A stretch of 64,000 nt of DNA from Xanthomonas sacchari (GCF_040529065.1 NZ_CP132343.1:744001-808000); one strand, 5' to 3'; counted from the stretch's first letter, positions 21,128 through 30,919 are shown. The notes: a model not told the origin generated them from the sequence alone. Made by a program: numbers and translations.

Positions 21128-22429
21128 TCATTGCGACTTGAGTTGCAGGGCGGTGGACACGCGCATCGCTTGCCAGGCCGGCAGCAGGCCGGCGAGCAGC
21201 GCGCTGCCAAGACTCATCGCCAGGGCGAGCAGCAGCATGCGGCCGTCCAGGTGCGCCAGCGCGGCGTAGTCGGCCGGCTGCTGCCGCACCAGCCAGGTGC
21301 CGATCCAGGCCAGCAGCAGGCCGCCGGCGCCGCCGGCCAGGCCGATCGCCGCCGCTTCGATCAGGTGCTGGGCGAAGATCGTCCGCCGCGAGGCGCCGAG
21401 CGCGCGGCGCACGCCGATCTCGCCGCTGTGGCGCAGGAACTTGGCCAGCATCAGCCCGGCGGTGTTGAGCAGGCAGATGCCCAGGAACGCCAGCGCCAGC
21501 CCCACCTGCAGGCGCACGTCGGAGGGCACGGCGTGGTTGCGGTCCAGCCAGGTCATCACGTCGCTGAGGCGGATGTCCGGCGGATGGTGGAAGCGGCCGG
21601 CGTCGCGCTGCTGCCGCGCATAGGCCTGCAGCGCGTCCAGGTAGGCGGCGCGCTTGGCCGGGCTGTCCAGTTCCACCCAATACTGGATCCAGGCGCAGGG
21701 GGCGTTCGCACTGGTCCTGTTGCCGGCATGGTCGCCCCAGCAGGACATCGAACCGCTGACGTCCAGGTCCAGGTCGCGCGCGGTGGAGAACGGCACGAAC
21801 ACGTCCTCGCTGTCGCCATACTCGGTGTTGGTCAGGTCGTAGAAGCGCGGGTTCATGTCCCAGGCGTCGATCACCCCGACTACGCGCAGCACGGTATCGC
21901 CAATCTGGAGCTGGCGGCCGACACTGTTGGCGTCGCCGAACAGTTGGGTATTGAGCCGCCGCGAAATCACCGCGACACGCGCGCGCCGGGCATCGTCGTC
22001 CGCGGTCCAGGCGTGGCCGTAGCGCATCGGCACCGCGAACATCGGAAAGAAGTCGGCGCTGGTGTAGCGCGCTTCGGCGCCGAACGGGGTCAGCTGCGGC
22101 TGCGCCGGCACCACCGTCACGCTGCCGGCCGACATCATCGCCTGGCGGTCGCCGCGCCTGTCGCGCAGCAGCGCCTCGGCATCGCGGCGGGTCAGTTGCT
22201 GCGGGTCGGTGTCGTTCGGATCGTAACGGTCGTCCGGCTCGACGTTGAGTTCGACGTTGAACAGCTGCGCGCTCTTGCCGGGAATGGGATCGGCCGCCAG
22301 CACGTGGAACACGGTCAGCGTGGTCATCGACGCGCCGATGCCGACCGCGATCGCCAGTACCATCAGTGCGGTCAGCAGGCGGTTGCGACCGAAGCTGTGC
22401 AGCGCCAGTTTGCAGTAGTAGCCGAACAT
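21128..22429 (-). CDS. FtsX/MacB-like ABC permease, type A, pair 4 (A4)
   Basis: 433 residues, starting MFGYYCKLALHSFGRNRLLTA. TM1 spans about residues 18-40 and the last three helices begin near residue 315. The periplasmic cysteine pair is present (MSCWGDH and NAPCAWIQYWV). The coupling segment is GEIGVRRALGASRRTIFAQ. It is most similar by eye to A3 in the region around PRFYDLTNT. Confidence 0.88.
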   Translation of the reverse strand: MFGYYCKLALHSFGRNRLLTALMVLAIAVGIGASMTTLTVFHVLAADPIPGKSAQLFNVELNVEPDDRYDPNDTDPQQLTRRDAEALLRDRRGDRQAMMSAGSVTVVPAQPQLTPFGAEARYTSADFFPMFAVPMRYGHAWTADDDARRARVAVISRRLNTQLFGDANSVGRQLQIGDTVLRVVGVIDAWDMNPRFYDLTNTEYGDSEDVFVPFSTARDLDLDVSGSMSCWGDHAGNRTSANAPCAWIQYWVELDSPAKRAAYLDALQAYARQQRDAGRFHHPPDIRLSDVMTWLDRNHAVPSDVRLQVGLALAFLGICLLNTAGLMLAKFLRHSGEIGVRRALGASRRTIFAQHLIEAAAIGLAGGAGGLLLAWIGTWLVRQQPADYAALAHLDGRMLLLALAMSLGSALLAGLLPAWQAMRVSTALQLKSQ

Positions 22430-22478
22430 CGGGCGTCCTGAAGAAAAAAGGCCGGCCGGAGCCGGCCAAGGGGATGGA

Positions 22479-23705
22479 TCAGGTGCTGCGGGTGGCCACG
22501 GCCGGCGGCACGTCGGCGGCGCGGCGGGCCGGCGCGAACACCGCCAGCTGGCCGAGCAGCCACAGCGCCACCGCGCCGATCGGCAGGTAGGCCAGCGGTA
22601 GCCGCGGCAGCTCGTACTTGCCCATCAGCCACTGGTTGATGGCGTAGGCCAGCAGCATGCCGAGCACGATGCCGGTGCTGGCCAGCAGGAAGTTCTCGGT
22701 CTGGAAGTAGCGCAGGATCTGCCCGCGGGTGGCGCCGAGCGCACGGCGGATGCCGATCTGCTTGGTACGTTGCTGCACCCAGAAGCTGGCCAGGCCGACG
22801 ATGCCCAGCGCGGTGACGATCAGCAACGCGACGCAGACCGCGCCGAGCAGCCACACCATCGCGCGGTCGCCCTGGAAGTAGGCGTCGCGGATCTCGCTGT
22901 AGGTCTGCTGCTTGAGTACCAGACGGCTGCTGTCGACCTTCATCAGCGCCGCGGTGGCCGCGTTCAGCACTTCCTGGCGCCGGGCCGGGTCGGTGACCCG
23001 CAGCACGTACAGCCCGTCGGTGTAGTTCAGCCGGAACGGCAGCAGCATCGCGTAGTCGATCTCGGCCAGGCCGCTGGTAGCGGTCGGCCGCGCCAGGGTC
23101 TCGACGATGCCGACCACGCGGGCGCCCACCGGCCCGGTATAGACGGTCTTGCCCAGCGCGTTCTGCCCCGGGAACATCTTCTCCGCGGTGGCGCGGTTGA
23201 GGATGATGGCGGTGCCCTTCTCCTGGATCCGTTTGTCGGTCTGCGCGGCTTCCAGATCCATGTACTCGTCGGGGGCGAAATCGCGCCCGGCCACCAGCTT
23301 CAGGCCCAGGGTCTTCAGCGTGCCTTCCTCGGCCATGTATTGCGCGGCATTGAGGGTGGGCCGCTCCTGGTCCGCGCTCAGCGACAGGCTGGTGTTCCAG
23401 GAGTAGTGGACGAACGGCACCTGGTTGAGCACGGTGGCGTTGCGCACGCCGGGCACCGCGCGCAACGCGGCCAGGTCCTCGCGGGTGCGCGCGGCGGCGT
23501 TGACCTGCTGGCCGATGCCGCCCAGCGAGATCGTCACCAGTTCCGACTCGGCGATGCCGCTGGGCCGGTGCAGGGTCTCGATGCGGTTGCCGATCAGGAA
23601 CAGCGCATTGCAGACGATCGCGCAGGCCAGGGCGATCTCCAGCACGATCAGCGCGGCGGCGGTCTTGTGGCGGCGCAAGGTGGACAGGATGGGGCGGATA
23701 TCCAT
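22479..23705 (-). CDS. FtsX/MacB-like ABC permease, type B, pair 3 (B3)
   Basis: 408 residues, starting MDIRPILSTLRRHKTAA. TM1 (LIVLEIALACAIVCNALFLIG) is followed by a periplasmic core without the extra cysteines seen in B1 and B5. Coupling segment QIGIRRALGATRGQILRYF; C-terminus VATRST. Spacers of 46 and 49 bases to its neighbours are the widest between adjacent permease genes in the array. Confidence 0.88.
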   Translation of the reverse strand: MDIRPILSTLRRHKTAAALIVLEIALACAIVCNALFLIGNRIETLHRPSGIAESELVTISLGGIGQQVNAAARTREDLAALRAVPGVRNATVLNQVPFVHYSWNTSLSLSADQERPTLNAAQYMAEEGTLKTLGLKLVAGRDFAPDEYMDLEAAQTDKRIQEKGTAIILNRATAEKMFPGQNALGKTVYTGPVGARVVGIVETLARPTATSGLAEIDYAMLLPFRLNYTDGLYVLRVTDPARRQEVLNAATAALMKVDSSRLVLKQQTYSEIRDAYFQGDRAMVWLLGAVCVALLIVTALGIVGLASFWVQQRTKQIGIRRALGATRGQILRYFQTENFLLASTGIVLGMLLAYAINQWLMGKYELPRLPLAYLPIGAVALWLLGQLAVFAPARRAADVPPAVATRST

Positions 23706-23751
23706 GGCGATGACCTTGTGAGAATGCGTGGAAGGCGCAGGGCGCGCAGGA

Positions 23752-25047
23752 TCAGGACTTCAGCTGCAGGGCGGGCGCGACCTGGATGGCGCGCCACGAC
23801 GGCAACAGGCCGGCGAGCAGGCTGGCGCCCACCGCCATCGCGAAGGTCAGTGCCAACATGCTCGGATCCAGGTGCGCCAGCTTGGCGTAGCTGGCCGGCT
23901 GCTGGCGCACGGCCCACAGACCGAGCGTGGCCAGGCCGAGACCGGCCACGCCGCCGGCCAGGCCGATGGCGCCGGCCTCCACCAGGCATTGCGCGAAGAT
24001 CGCCCCACGCGAAGCGCCGAGCGCGCGACGCACGCCGATCTCGCCGCTGCGGCGCAGGAACTTGGCCAGCAGCAGGCCGACGGTGTTGAGCAGGCACACC
24101 AGCAGGAAGCCCATCGCTAGCCATAGCTGCAGGCGCACGTCGCCGGGCACCACTTCGTTGTGGTCCAGCCACTGCATGACGTTGCGCAGGCGCACGTTGT
24201 TGGGGCGCTGGAAGCGGCCGGCGGCGCGCTGCTGGGCCGAATAGTTCTCCAGGTAGGCCTTGTAGTCGGCAGCCTGCGCCGGGTTCTCCAGTTCCACCCA
24301 GTACTGCACCCAGGCGCACGGCGCATTGAGCGCGGTCTGGTCGCCGTTGCTGTCGCCGAAGCAGTTCATGCTGCCGTTGCGGTCCATCTTCAGATCCATC
24401 GCCACCGAGAACGGCAGATAGGCCTGTTCGTCCGACCCATAGGTGTTGGTGACGTCGTAGAAGCGCGGCTTGACCTCCCAGGTGTCGAGCACGCCGACGA
24501 TGCGGAAGGTGTTCTGGTCCATGCGCAGTTCGCGGCCGACGCTGTCGCCGCCGTCGAACAGCTTCTCGTTGAGCTTCCTGCTGATCACGACCACGCGGTC
24601 GTGGCGCTCGTCTTCGGTGCCGGTCCAGCCGTGGCCGTACTGGAACGGCGTGTCGAACATCGGAAAGAAGTCCGCCGACGTGAAGCGCACTTCCGACTTG
24701 AACGGCTTCAGACCGCTCTTGGTCGGTTCGATCGCCACGCTGCCGCCGGTCATCAGCGCCTGGCGCTTGGCGCGCTTCTCGCGCAGCAGCGCCTCGGCAT
24801 CGAAGCGCGTGTTCTGCGAATCCGGTTCCTCGCCCGGCTGGAAACCGGCCTTGGGCTGCGCATCCACCTGCACGTAGAACAGGCGATCGCTCTTCTGCGG
24901 AATCGGGTCGCCGGAGAGCACGTAGAACACGGTCAGCGTGGTCATGCTGGCGCCGATGCCCAAGGCGATGGCCAGCACCATCAGCGCGGTGAGGACGGTG
25001 TTGCGGCGGAAGCTGCGCAAGGCGAGGCGGACGTAGTAGCCGAACAT
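23752..25047 (-). CDS. FtsX/MacB-like ABC permease, type A, pair 3 (A3)
   Basis: 431 residues, starting MFGYYVRLALRSFRRNTVLTA. The shared periplasmic cysteine pair is present (MNCFGDS and NAPCAWVQYWV). The core includes GWTGTEDERHDRVVVISRKLNEKLFDG, the typical MacB-core segment. The coupling segment is GEIGVRRALGASRGAIFAQ and the protein ends ALQLKS. Confidence 0.88.
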   Translation of the reverse strand: MFGYYVRLALRSFRRNTVLTALMVLAIALGIGASMTTLTVFYVLSGDPIPQKSDRLFYVQVDAQPKAGFQPGEEPDSQNTRFDAEALLREKRAKRQALMTGGSVAIEPTKSGLKPFKSEVRFTSADFFPMFDTPFQYGHGWTGTEDERHDRVVVISRKLNEKLFDGGDSVGRELRMDQNTFRIVGVLDTWEVKPRFYDVTNTYGSDEQAYLPFSVAMDLKMDRNGSMNCFGDSNGDQTALNAPCAWVQYWVELENPAQAADYKAYLENYSAQQRAAGRFQRPNNVRLRNVMQWLDHNEVVPGDVRLQLWLAMGFLLVCLLNTVGLLLAKFLRRSGEIGVRRALGASRGAIFAQCLVEAGAIGLAGGVAGLGLATLGLWAVRQQPASYAKLAHLDPSMLALTFAMAVGASLLAGLLPSWRAIQVAPALQLKS

Positions 25048-25060
25048 GGGAGCTCCGGGG

Positions 25061-26302
25061 TCAGGCGCTGCGGGTGGCGGTGGCGGGTGGGACGGCGGCG
25101 GCGCGCAGGGCCGGGCCGAGGACGGCGAGCTGGCCGAGCAGCCACACCGCGACGATGCCGGTGAGCACGGTCGGCGAAGACAGCCGCTCCAGTTCGAATC
25201 GCTGCATCAGCCACTGGTTCATGACGTAGGCAAGCACCGCGCCGAGCAGCGCGCCGCCGCCGACGATCAGCAGGTTCTCGGTCTGGAAGTAGCGCAGGAT
25301 GTCGCCGCGGGTGGCGCCAAGCGCGCGGCGGATGCCGATCTGCCGGGTGCGCTGCTGCACCCAGAAGCTGGCCAGCCCGCCGATGCCCAGCGCGGTGACC
25401 GTGAGCAGGATCAGGATGATCGCCAGCAGCATCCGCGCCACTGCGCTGTCGCTCTTGAAGTACTCGGTCCGCAGCTCCTGCATGGTGCTCACGCGCTGCT
25501 GCACGTAGGTCGGGTTGGCGCGCTGCATCGCCGCGGCCGCGCGCGGCAACGCCTGCGCCAGTTGCCCGGGCGTGCTGCGGATCAGGTAGCCGCCGCCCCA
25601 GCCTTCGCTGCCGATGCGGATCTCGGCCAGCAGCGCATCGGCATCGTCGTCGTGACCTGTGATCTCGCCGCGCACCGGCGCCATCACTCCGACGATGTCC
25701 AGGCGCACCGGCTGGTTGAAGGTGCTGGTGTAGAGCGTGCGCCCCAGCGGCGACGTGCCGGGGAACAGTTTGGCGGCCAGCGAGGGCGTGATCAGCGCCG
25801 GCAGGCGCCGCTCGATCTCCGGCGGCGCGCCGAACAGGTCCGAGGCGCCGGTGAGCTCCGCATCGCGCAGGTCGCGGCCGGCGACGATGCGGATGCCCAG
25901 CGTGCGGTTCAGGCCCTGGCTGCCGAGGAACAGGCGGGCACGGGCGACCGGTTGCGTGGCCTGCGGCTGCAGGAACAGTTGCGCCTGCGTCGGGCCCCAC
26001 AGCGGCGGCGTGCCGAACGCCGCCGCTTCCACGCCAGGCACCGCCTGCAGCAGGTCCAGGCTGCGGCCGACGCTGCTGATGCTGCCCGGCTCGCCGACCA
26101 CACTGATGCTCTGGATCAGGCCGATATCCTGTTCCATCACCCCGGTCGGGGTCTGCACGCGCTGGTAGGTGCGGGCGATGATGAACACCAGGTTGCACAG
26201 CACCGCCAGGGTCAGGGCGATCTGCAGCGCCATCAGCACCACCGCGGCGCGATGGCTGCCCAGGGCGGACAGGATGGGGCGTACCGGAGGCAGCGGGGTC
26301 AT
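25061..26302 (-). CDS. FtsX/MacB-like ABC permease, type B, pair 2 (B2)
   Basis: 413 residues from ATG 26302, overlapping the A2 stop by four bases (ATGA). The same frame stays open for kilobases upstream only because of high GC; the TPLPPVRPILSALGSHR start matches the other B proteins. The periplasmic core is the most divergent of the B set (QATQPVARARLFLGSQ, GHDDDADALLAEIRIGSEG). The coupling segment QIGIRRALGATRGDILRYF and the C-terminus TATRSA are conserved. Confidence 0.87.
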   Translation of the reverse strand: MTPLPPVRPILSALGSHRAAVVLMALQIALTLAVLCNLVFIIARTYQRVQTPTGVMEQDIGLIQSISVVGEPGSISSVGRSLDLLQAVPGVEAAAFGTPPLWGPTQAQLFLQPQATQPVARARLFLGSQGLNRTLGIRIVAGRDLRDAELTGASDLFGAPPEIERRLPALITPSLAAKLFPGTSPLGRTLYTSTFNQPVRLDIVGVMAPVRGEITGHDDDADALLAEIRIGSEGWGGGYLIRSTPGQLAQALPRAAAAMQRANPTYVQQRVSTMQELRTEYFKSDSAVARMLLAIILILLTVTALGIGGLASFWVQQRTRQIGIRRALGATRGDILRYFQTENLLIVGGGALLGAVLAYVMNQWLMQRFELERLSSPTVLTGIVAVWLLGQLAVLGPALRAAAVPPATATRSA

Positions 26303-27609
26303 AGCGATTTCACCTGCAGGGCGGGGGCGATGCGCGAGGCGCGCCAGGCCGGCCACAGGCCGGCGGCCAGCGCCGAGAGCGTGGCCACCGCCAGGGCGAT
26401 GCCCAGGATCGCGGGATCGGCATGCGCCTGCTGCGCGTAGGCCACCGGTTGCTGGCGCACCAGCCACAGGCCGATCCAGGTCAGCGGAATGCCGAGCAGG
26501 CCGCCCAGGCAGCCGATCAGCGCCGATTCGGCCAGGCATTGCGCGAACACCGCGCGGCGGCTGGCGCCGAGCGCGCGGCGCACGCCGATCTCGCCGGCCT
26601 TGCGCATGAACTTGGCGACCAGCAGGCCGACCGCATTGAGCAGGCACACCAGCAGCACGCCGAAGGCGATCCAGGTCTGCATGCGCACCGTGGCCGGCAC
26701 CACCCGCTTGTAGTCCAGCCAGTCGACCAGGCTGCGCAGGCGGGTGTTGGGGGTGCGTTCGAAGCGGCCGAGCTGGCGTTGCTGCGCGCTGTAGGCTTCC
26801 AGCGCCGCGCGGTAGCGCCGCACCTGCTCGGGCGTGTCCAGCCGCACCCAGTACTGCACCCAGGTGCATTGCGCGGCCTTGGGATCGTGCAGGCCGGCCT
26901 CGCCATCCTTGCCCCAGCACTGCATCGGCCCGTAGCCGTAGTCCTGCGGCAGGTCCAGCCAGGTCTCGAACGGCATGTACAGTTCCTCCGGCGGCGTGTA
27001 CGCGCCGGAGTTGAGATCGTAGAAGCGCGGCTGCGCGTTCCAGGCGTCGATCACCCCGATCACCCTGAACGGGCGGGTGGCGATGGTCAGGGTCTTGCCG
27101 ACGCTGTCCGCGCCGCCGAACAGCGCGTCGTTGAGCTGGCGGCTCAGCACCACCACCGGCGCGCGCTGGCTGTCGTCGCGCCGGCTCCAGCCGCTGCCGT
27201 ACAGGAAGCGCATGCCGAACATGCCGAACAGGTCGGCCGTGGCGGCGCGCGTGGTGAGCATGCGCAGGGGGCTGTTGGGCACGGTCTGGCGCACCGGCAG
27301 CCAGTTCGCGCTGGTCATGGTCTGCGCCGGCGCCGCCTGCGCCCGATACAGCGCGGTCGCGTCCTGCCAGGTCAGCTCGTCCGGCGGCTCGGGGTCGGCG
27401 CTGGGCAGGTTGCGCGGACGCGGATCCAGTTGTGGATGGAACAGCGTGGCGCTGCGCCCGGGCAGCGGGTCGCCGGAGAGCGTATGCAGCACGGTCAGCA
27501 TGGTCATCGACGCGCCGATGCCCAGCGCCACGGCCAGCACCATCAGCGCGGTGAGGATGCGGTTGCGGCCGAAGCTGCGCAGCGCCAGGCGGAGGTAGTA
27601 GGCGAACAT
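26299..27609 (-). CDS. FtsX/MacB-like ABC permease, type A, pair 2 (A2)
   Basis: 436 residues, starting MFAYYLRLALRSFGRNRILTA. The periplasmic cysteine pair is present (MQCWGKDG and AAQCTWVQYWV). It has TM1, a core of about 270 residues and three C-terminal helices. The coupling segment is GEIGVRRALGASRRAVFAQ and the C-terminus ALQVKSL. The upstream gap to the B1 stop is 12 bases. Confidence 0.88.
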   Translation of the reverse strand: MFAYYLRLALRSFGRNRILTALMVLAVALGIGASMTMLTVLHTLSGDPLPGRSATLFHPQLDPRPRNLPSADPEPPDELTWQDATALYRAQAAPAQTMTSANWLPVRQTVPNSPLRMLTTRAATADLFGMFGMRFLYGSGWSRRDDSQRAPVVVLSRQLNDALFGGADSVGKTLTIATRPFRVIGVIDAWNAQPRFYDLNSGAYTPPEELYMPFETWLDLPQDYGYGPMQCWGKDGEAGLHDPKAAQCTWVQYWVRLDTPEQVRRYRAALEAYSAQQRQLGRFERTPNTRLRSLVDWLDYKRVVPATVRMQTWIAFGVLLVCLLNAVGLLVAKFMRKAGEIGVRRALGASRRAVFAQCLAESALIGCLGGLLGIPLTWIGLWLVRQQPVAYAQQAHADPAILGIALAVATLSALAAGLWPAWRASRIAPALQVKSL

Positions 27610-27621
27610 GCGGGCTCCGGG

Positions 27622-28836
27622 TCAGGCGCTGCGGGTGGCGATGGCGGGGGCGACGGCGGCGGCGCGCAGGGCCGGGCCGAGCACGGCGAGCTGGCCGAGC
27701 GCGCACAGCAGCAGCGCGCCGACCGGCAGGTAGCTGGCCGGCAGCCGTTCCAGTTCGAACACCTGCATCAGCAGCACGTTGCCGCCGTAGGCCAGCAGCA
27801 TGCCCAGCGCCACGCCAGCGCCGACCAGCAGCAGGTTCTCGGTCTGGAAGTAGCGCAGGATGTCGCGGCGGGTGGCGCCGAGCGCGCGGCGGATGCCGAT
27901 CTGCTTGGTGCGCTGCTGCACCCAGAAGCTGGCCAGGCCGACGATGCCCAGCGCGGTCACCAGCAGCATCGCGACGATGATCGCGACCAGCAGCCCGGTC
28001 ATCGCGCGGTCGCTCTGGAAATAGGTCTGGCGCAGCGCGTCCAGCGGTTGGCTGTTGGCGTTGTCCAGCACCGCCTCGGGCACCGCCCGCGCCACCGCTG
28101 CGCGCGCCTGCGCAAACACCCGCGGCAGGTCGCGCGGATCGGCGCGCAGCACGTAGGTGCCGGACTGCTCCGCCTCGCGCACCGGGATCACCACCGACCA
28201 GTCGCTGCCGATCACGCCATCCTCGCTGCGGCCGGGGTCGGGACGCGCCAGATGCGCCAGCGTGCCGATCACGCGGAAATGGCCGCCGGCCCAGAATTCC
28301 TTGCCCAGCGGATCCTGGCCCGGCCACAGGTGCGCGGCCAGCGCCCGCGTGATCCACACGCCGGCCGCGGTCGGGACGCCGTTGACGAGCGGCTGGTAGT
28401 CCGCGTCGGCGAACGCGCGGCCGCTGTCCGGCTTCAGCGCCAGCGCGGCGACGGCGCCCGGGCTGAGCATGTAGAAGTGCGGCACGCCGCCGACCTGGGT
28501 GCAGTCCTGGTCCAGGCACAGCCCGTTGTTGAACACCGGCGGCGCGAACGGCACGGTGTTGATGGCGCCGGCCGCGCGCACGCCGGGCGTGCGCCGCACC
28601 GCATCCAGCGCGCGCGCGTTGACGTCGGCAGCGTTGCAGCCGTCGCAGCCGGACAGCGTCACCAGGCCCAGCGCGGACTCGTCGATGCCGCTGCGCAGAT
28701 GCACCAGCTCCAGGCGGTTGCCGATCAGGAAGAAGGCGTTGCACAGCACCGCACAGGCCAGCGCCACTTCCAGCGCGATCAGCGTGGCCGCAATGCGATG
28801 GCGCGACAGCGCGCTGAGGATGGGCGTGATATGCAT
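27622..28836 (-). CDS. FtsX/MacB-like ABC permease, type B, pair 1 (B1)
   Basis: 404 residues, starting MHITPILSALSRHRIAA. The periplasmic core carries four cysteines (SGCDGCN and LCLDQDC), unique in the array and possibly two disulfides. The coupling segment is QIGIRRALGATRRDILRYF and the C-terminus IATRSA. The gap from A1 is 15 bases. The last ~100 bases resemble those of B2 closely. Confidence 0.88.
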   Translation of the reverse strand: MHITPILSALSRHRIAATLIALEVALACAVLCNAFFLIGNRLELVHLRSGIDESALGLVTLSGCDGCNAADVNARALDAVRRTPGVRAAGAINTVPFAPPVFNNGLCLDQDCTQVGGVPHFYMLSPGAVAALALKPDSGRAFADADYQPLVNGVPTAAGVWITRALAAHLWPGQDPLGKEFWAGGHFRVIGTLAHLARPDPGRSEDGVIGSDWSVVIPVREAEQSGTYVLRADPRDLPRVFAQARAAVARAVPEAVLDNANSQPLDALRQTYFQSDRAMTGLLVAIIVAMLLVTALGIVGLASFWVQQRTKQIGIRRALGATRRDILRYFQTENLLLVGAGVALGMLLAYGGNVLLMQVFELERLPASYLPVGALLLCALGQLAVLGPALRAAAVAPAIATRSA

Positions 28837-28851
28837 GGTCGCGGGCCCCGG

Positions 28852-30174
28852 TTACAGACTCTTGAGTTGCATGGCTGGCGCGATACGGCTGGCGCGCAGG
28901 GCGGGGAACAGGCCAGCCGCGAGGCTGCAGGCGATCGCCAGGGCGAAGGTGCCGGCGAACGTGGTCAGGTCCAGGTGCGCCAGGTCGGCGTAGGCGGTGG
29001 GCTGCTGGCGCACGCTCCACAGGCCGATCAGGGTCAGCAGCCAACCGCCGGCGCCGCCGACCAGGCCGATCACGCTGGCCTCGGTCAGGCACTGCGCGAA
29101 GATCGCGCGGCGCGAGGCGCCCAGCGCACGGCGCACGCCGATCTCGCCGCCGCGGCGCAGGAACTTGGCCAGCAGCAGGCCGACGCTGTTGAACAGGCAC
29201 AGGCCCAGGAACGCCAGCGCCAGCCAGCTCTGCAGGCGCACGTCGCCCGGCACCACGCGGTTGTGGTCCAGCCATTGCGGCAGCGACAGCAGGCGCGCGG
29301 TATCGGCGCGGCCGATGCGGCCGGCGGCATGCTGCTGCGCGGCGTAGTCGGCCAGCAGTCGGCGGTAGTCGGCGATCTTCGCCGGCGTGTCCAGTTGCAC
29401 CCACAACTGCAGCCACACGCACGGTGCGTTGCGCAGATCCATGTTGGCGTCCGGCTTGCCGAAGCAGGTCCACGGCTGGATGTGGCCGTCGTTGACCTCC
29501 AGGCTGCTGGACAGCGGCATGAACACGTCCTGCGGCCGTCCGTAGAAACTGCCGGTATCGCCATGGGCGAAGCTGCCGCCGGCCAAGGTGTAGAACAGCG
29601 GCGACGGCCGCCACGGCGCCAGCACGCCGACGATGCGCACCGCGGTGCCGCGCACCAGCAGCGTGCGGCCGACGCTGTTGCGTCCGCCGAACAGCTTGGC
29701 GTTGAGGTCGGAGGAGATCACCGCCACCCGCGCCCGGTCCTCGTCCTCGCGCGCGCGCCAGCCGCTGCCGTAGGCGAACGGCACCTGGAACATCGGGAAG
29801 AAATCGGCCTGGGTCATCAGCAACTGGGTCATGAAGGCCGGTGCGGCGCTGTCCGGCGCACGCAGCTTGATCTCGCTCTCGGCGACCATGGCCTGGCGAT
29901 CGGCGCGCGCGCGCTTCCACAGGTCCATGGCCGAGGGGTAGTCGAGCTTGTCGTACGGCTTCTGGTTGGCGCCGTTGCTGGGGCGCGGATCCAGTTGCGC
30001 GAAGAAGATCTGCTGGCTGCGCCCCGGCAGAGGGTCGCCGGAGAGCAACCGCATCACCGTCAGCGTGGTCATCGCCGCGCCGATGCCCACGGCGATGGAC
30101 AGCACCATCAGCGCGGTGAGTACCGGGCTGCGGCGCAGGCTGCGCCACGCTTGCTGGAAGTAGTAGCCGAGCAT
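28852..30174 (-). CDS. FtsX/MacB-like ABC permease, type A, pair 1 (A1)
   Basis: 440 residues, starting MLGYYFQQAWRSLRRSPVLTA, the first permease after the ATPase gene (28-base gap). TM1 covers about residues 18-42 and the last three helices begin near 312. The cysteine pair is present (WTCFGKPD and NAPCVWLQLWV). The coupling segment is GEIGVRRALGASRRAIFAQ. MacB normally fuses ATPase and permease; here they are separate proteins. Confidence 0.88.
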   Translation of the reverse strand: MLGYYFQQAWRSLRRSPVLTALMVLSIAVGIGAAMTTLTVMRLLSGDPLPGRSQQIFFAQLDPRPSNGANQKPYDKLDYPSAMDLWKRARADRQAMVAESEIKLRAPDSAAPAFMTQLLMTQADFFPMFQVPFAYGSGWRAREDEDRARVAVISSDLNAKLFGGRNSVGRTLLVRGTAVRIVGVLAPWRPSPLFYTLAGGSFAHGDTGSFYGRPQDVFMPLSSSLEVNDGHIQPWTCFGKPDANMDLRNAPCVWLQLWVQLDTPAKIADYRRLLADYAAQQHAAGRIGRADTARLLSLPQWLDHNRVVPGDVRLQSWLALAFLGLCLFNSVGLLLAKFLRRGGEIGVRRALGASRRAIFAQCLTEASVIGLVGGAGGWLLTLIGLWSVRQQPTAYADLAHLDLTTFAGTFALAIACSLAAGLFPALRASRIAPAMQLKSL

Positions 30175-30202
30175 GTCGATCTCCGCGCCGTCGCCGTGCC
30201 GG

Positions 30203-30919
30203 TCAGCGCGTGGCCGCGGCGTCGCTGCCGCCTTGCACCAGCACCGGGTCGCGCTGAAGGTCGGTGGCCTGGCCGTCGACGATGTGCACGTTGCGCTGCG
30301 CGCGCGCGGCCAGTTCCGGATCGTGGGTGACCATGACGATGGTCGAGCCCTGCGCGTTGATCTCCTCCAGCAGTTCCATCACCCCGCGCGCCATCTGCGA
30401 GTCGAGGTTGCCGGTCGGTTCGTCGGCCAGCAGCAGGCGCGGGCTGCCGGCCAGGGCGCGGGCGATCGCCGCGCGCTGCTGCTGGCCGCCGGACAGTTCG
30501 GACGGATAGTGCTTCATGCGCGAGCCCAGCCCGACCCGGCTCAGCGCCTCCTCGATGCGCTGCTTGCGCTCGGCCGCGCCCATGCCGCGGTAGCGCAGCG
30601 GCACGTCGACGTTGTCGAACAGGTTGAGGTCGGGGATCAGGTTGAAGCCCTGGAAGATGAAGCCGATCTTCTGGTTGCGCATGCGCGAGCGCGCATCGTC
30701 GTTGAGGTTGCTGACGTCCTGGCCGTCGAGCAGGTACTGGCCGCTGGTGAAGGTCTCCAGCAGGCCGGCGATGTTGAGGAAGGTGGTCTTGCCCGAACCC
30801 GACGGCCCGGTGACGGCGACGAACTCGCCCTCGCGGACATGCAGGTCCAGCGAGCGCAACGCATGCGTCTCGACCTGTTCGGTGCGGAAGACCTTGGAGA
30901 CGGCGCGCATTTCGAGCAT
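30203..30919 (-). CDS. ABC transporter ATPase, MacB/LolD type, 238 aa
   Basis: This is a single complete nucleotide-binding domain: Walker A GPSGSGKT (about residues 38-45), Q-loop FIFQGFNLI, signature LSGGQQQR, Walker B RLLLADEPTG and the switch histidine VMVTHDPE. The GNLDS segment after Walker B is typical of the LolD/MacB/FtsE group. It is the only ATPase in the cluster, so it must energise all ten permeases unless an unlinked ATPase helps. The C-terminal ~15 residues after the core (DPVLVQGGSDAAATR) are family-atypical and unexplained. Confidence 0.95.
   Translation of the reverse strand: MLEMRAVSKVFRTEQVETHALRSLDLHVREGEFVAVTGPSGSGKTTFLNIAGLLETFTSGQYLLDGQDVSNLNDDARSRMRNQKIGFIFQGFNLIPDLNLFDNVDVPLRYRGMGAAERKQRIEEALSRVGLGSRMKHYPSELSGGQQQRAAIARALAGSPRLLLADEPTGNLDSQMARGVMELLEEINAQGSTIVMVTHDPELAARAQRNVHIVDGQATDLQRDPVLVQGGSDAAATR

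Noticed and set aside
25061-30148. A single open frame of about 1695 codons on the minus strand across several permease genes
   Set aside because: Only the last part (B2, from 26302) is a gene; the rest is a stop-free out-of-frame reading of A1, B1 and A2 in GC-rich DNA, rich in Arg/Pro/Ala and without family motifs.
26422-30330. A 1302-codon open frame on the plus strand opposite the permeases
   Set aside because: Antisense shadow with strongly biased composition (His, Ala, Gln, Arg, Val repeats); it lacks domains and covers several real genes.
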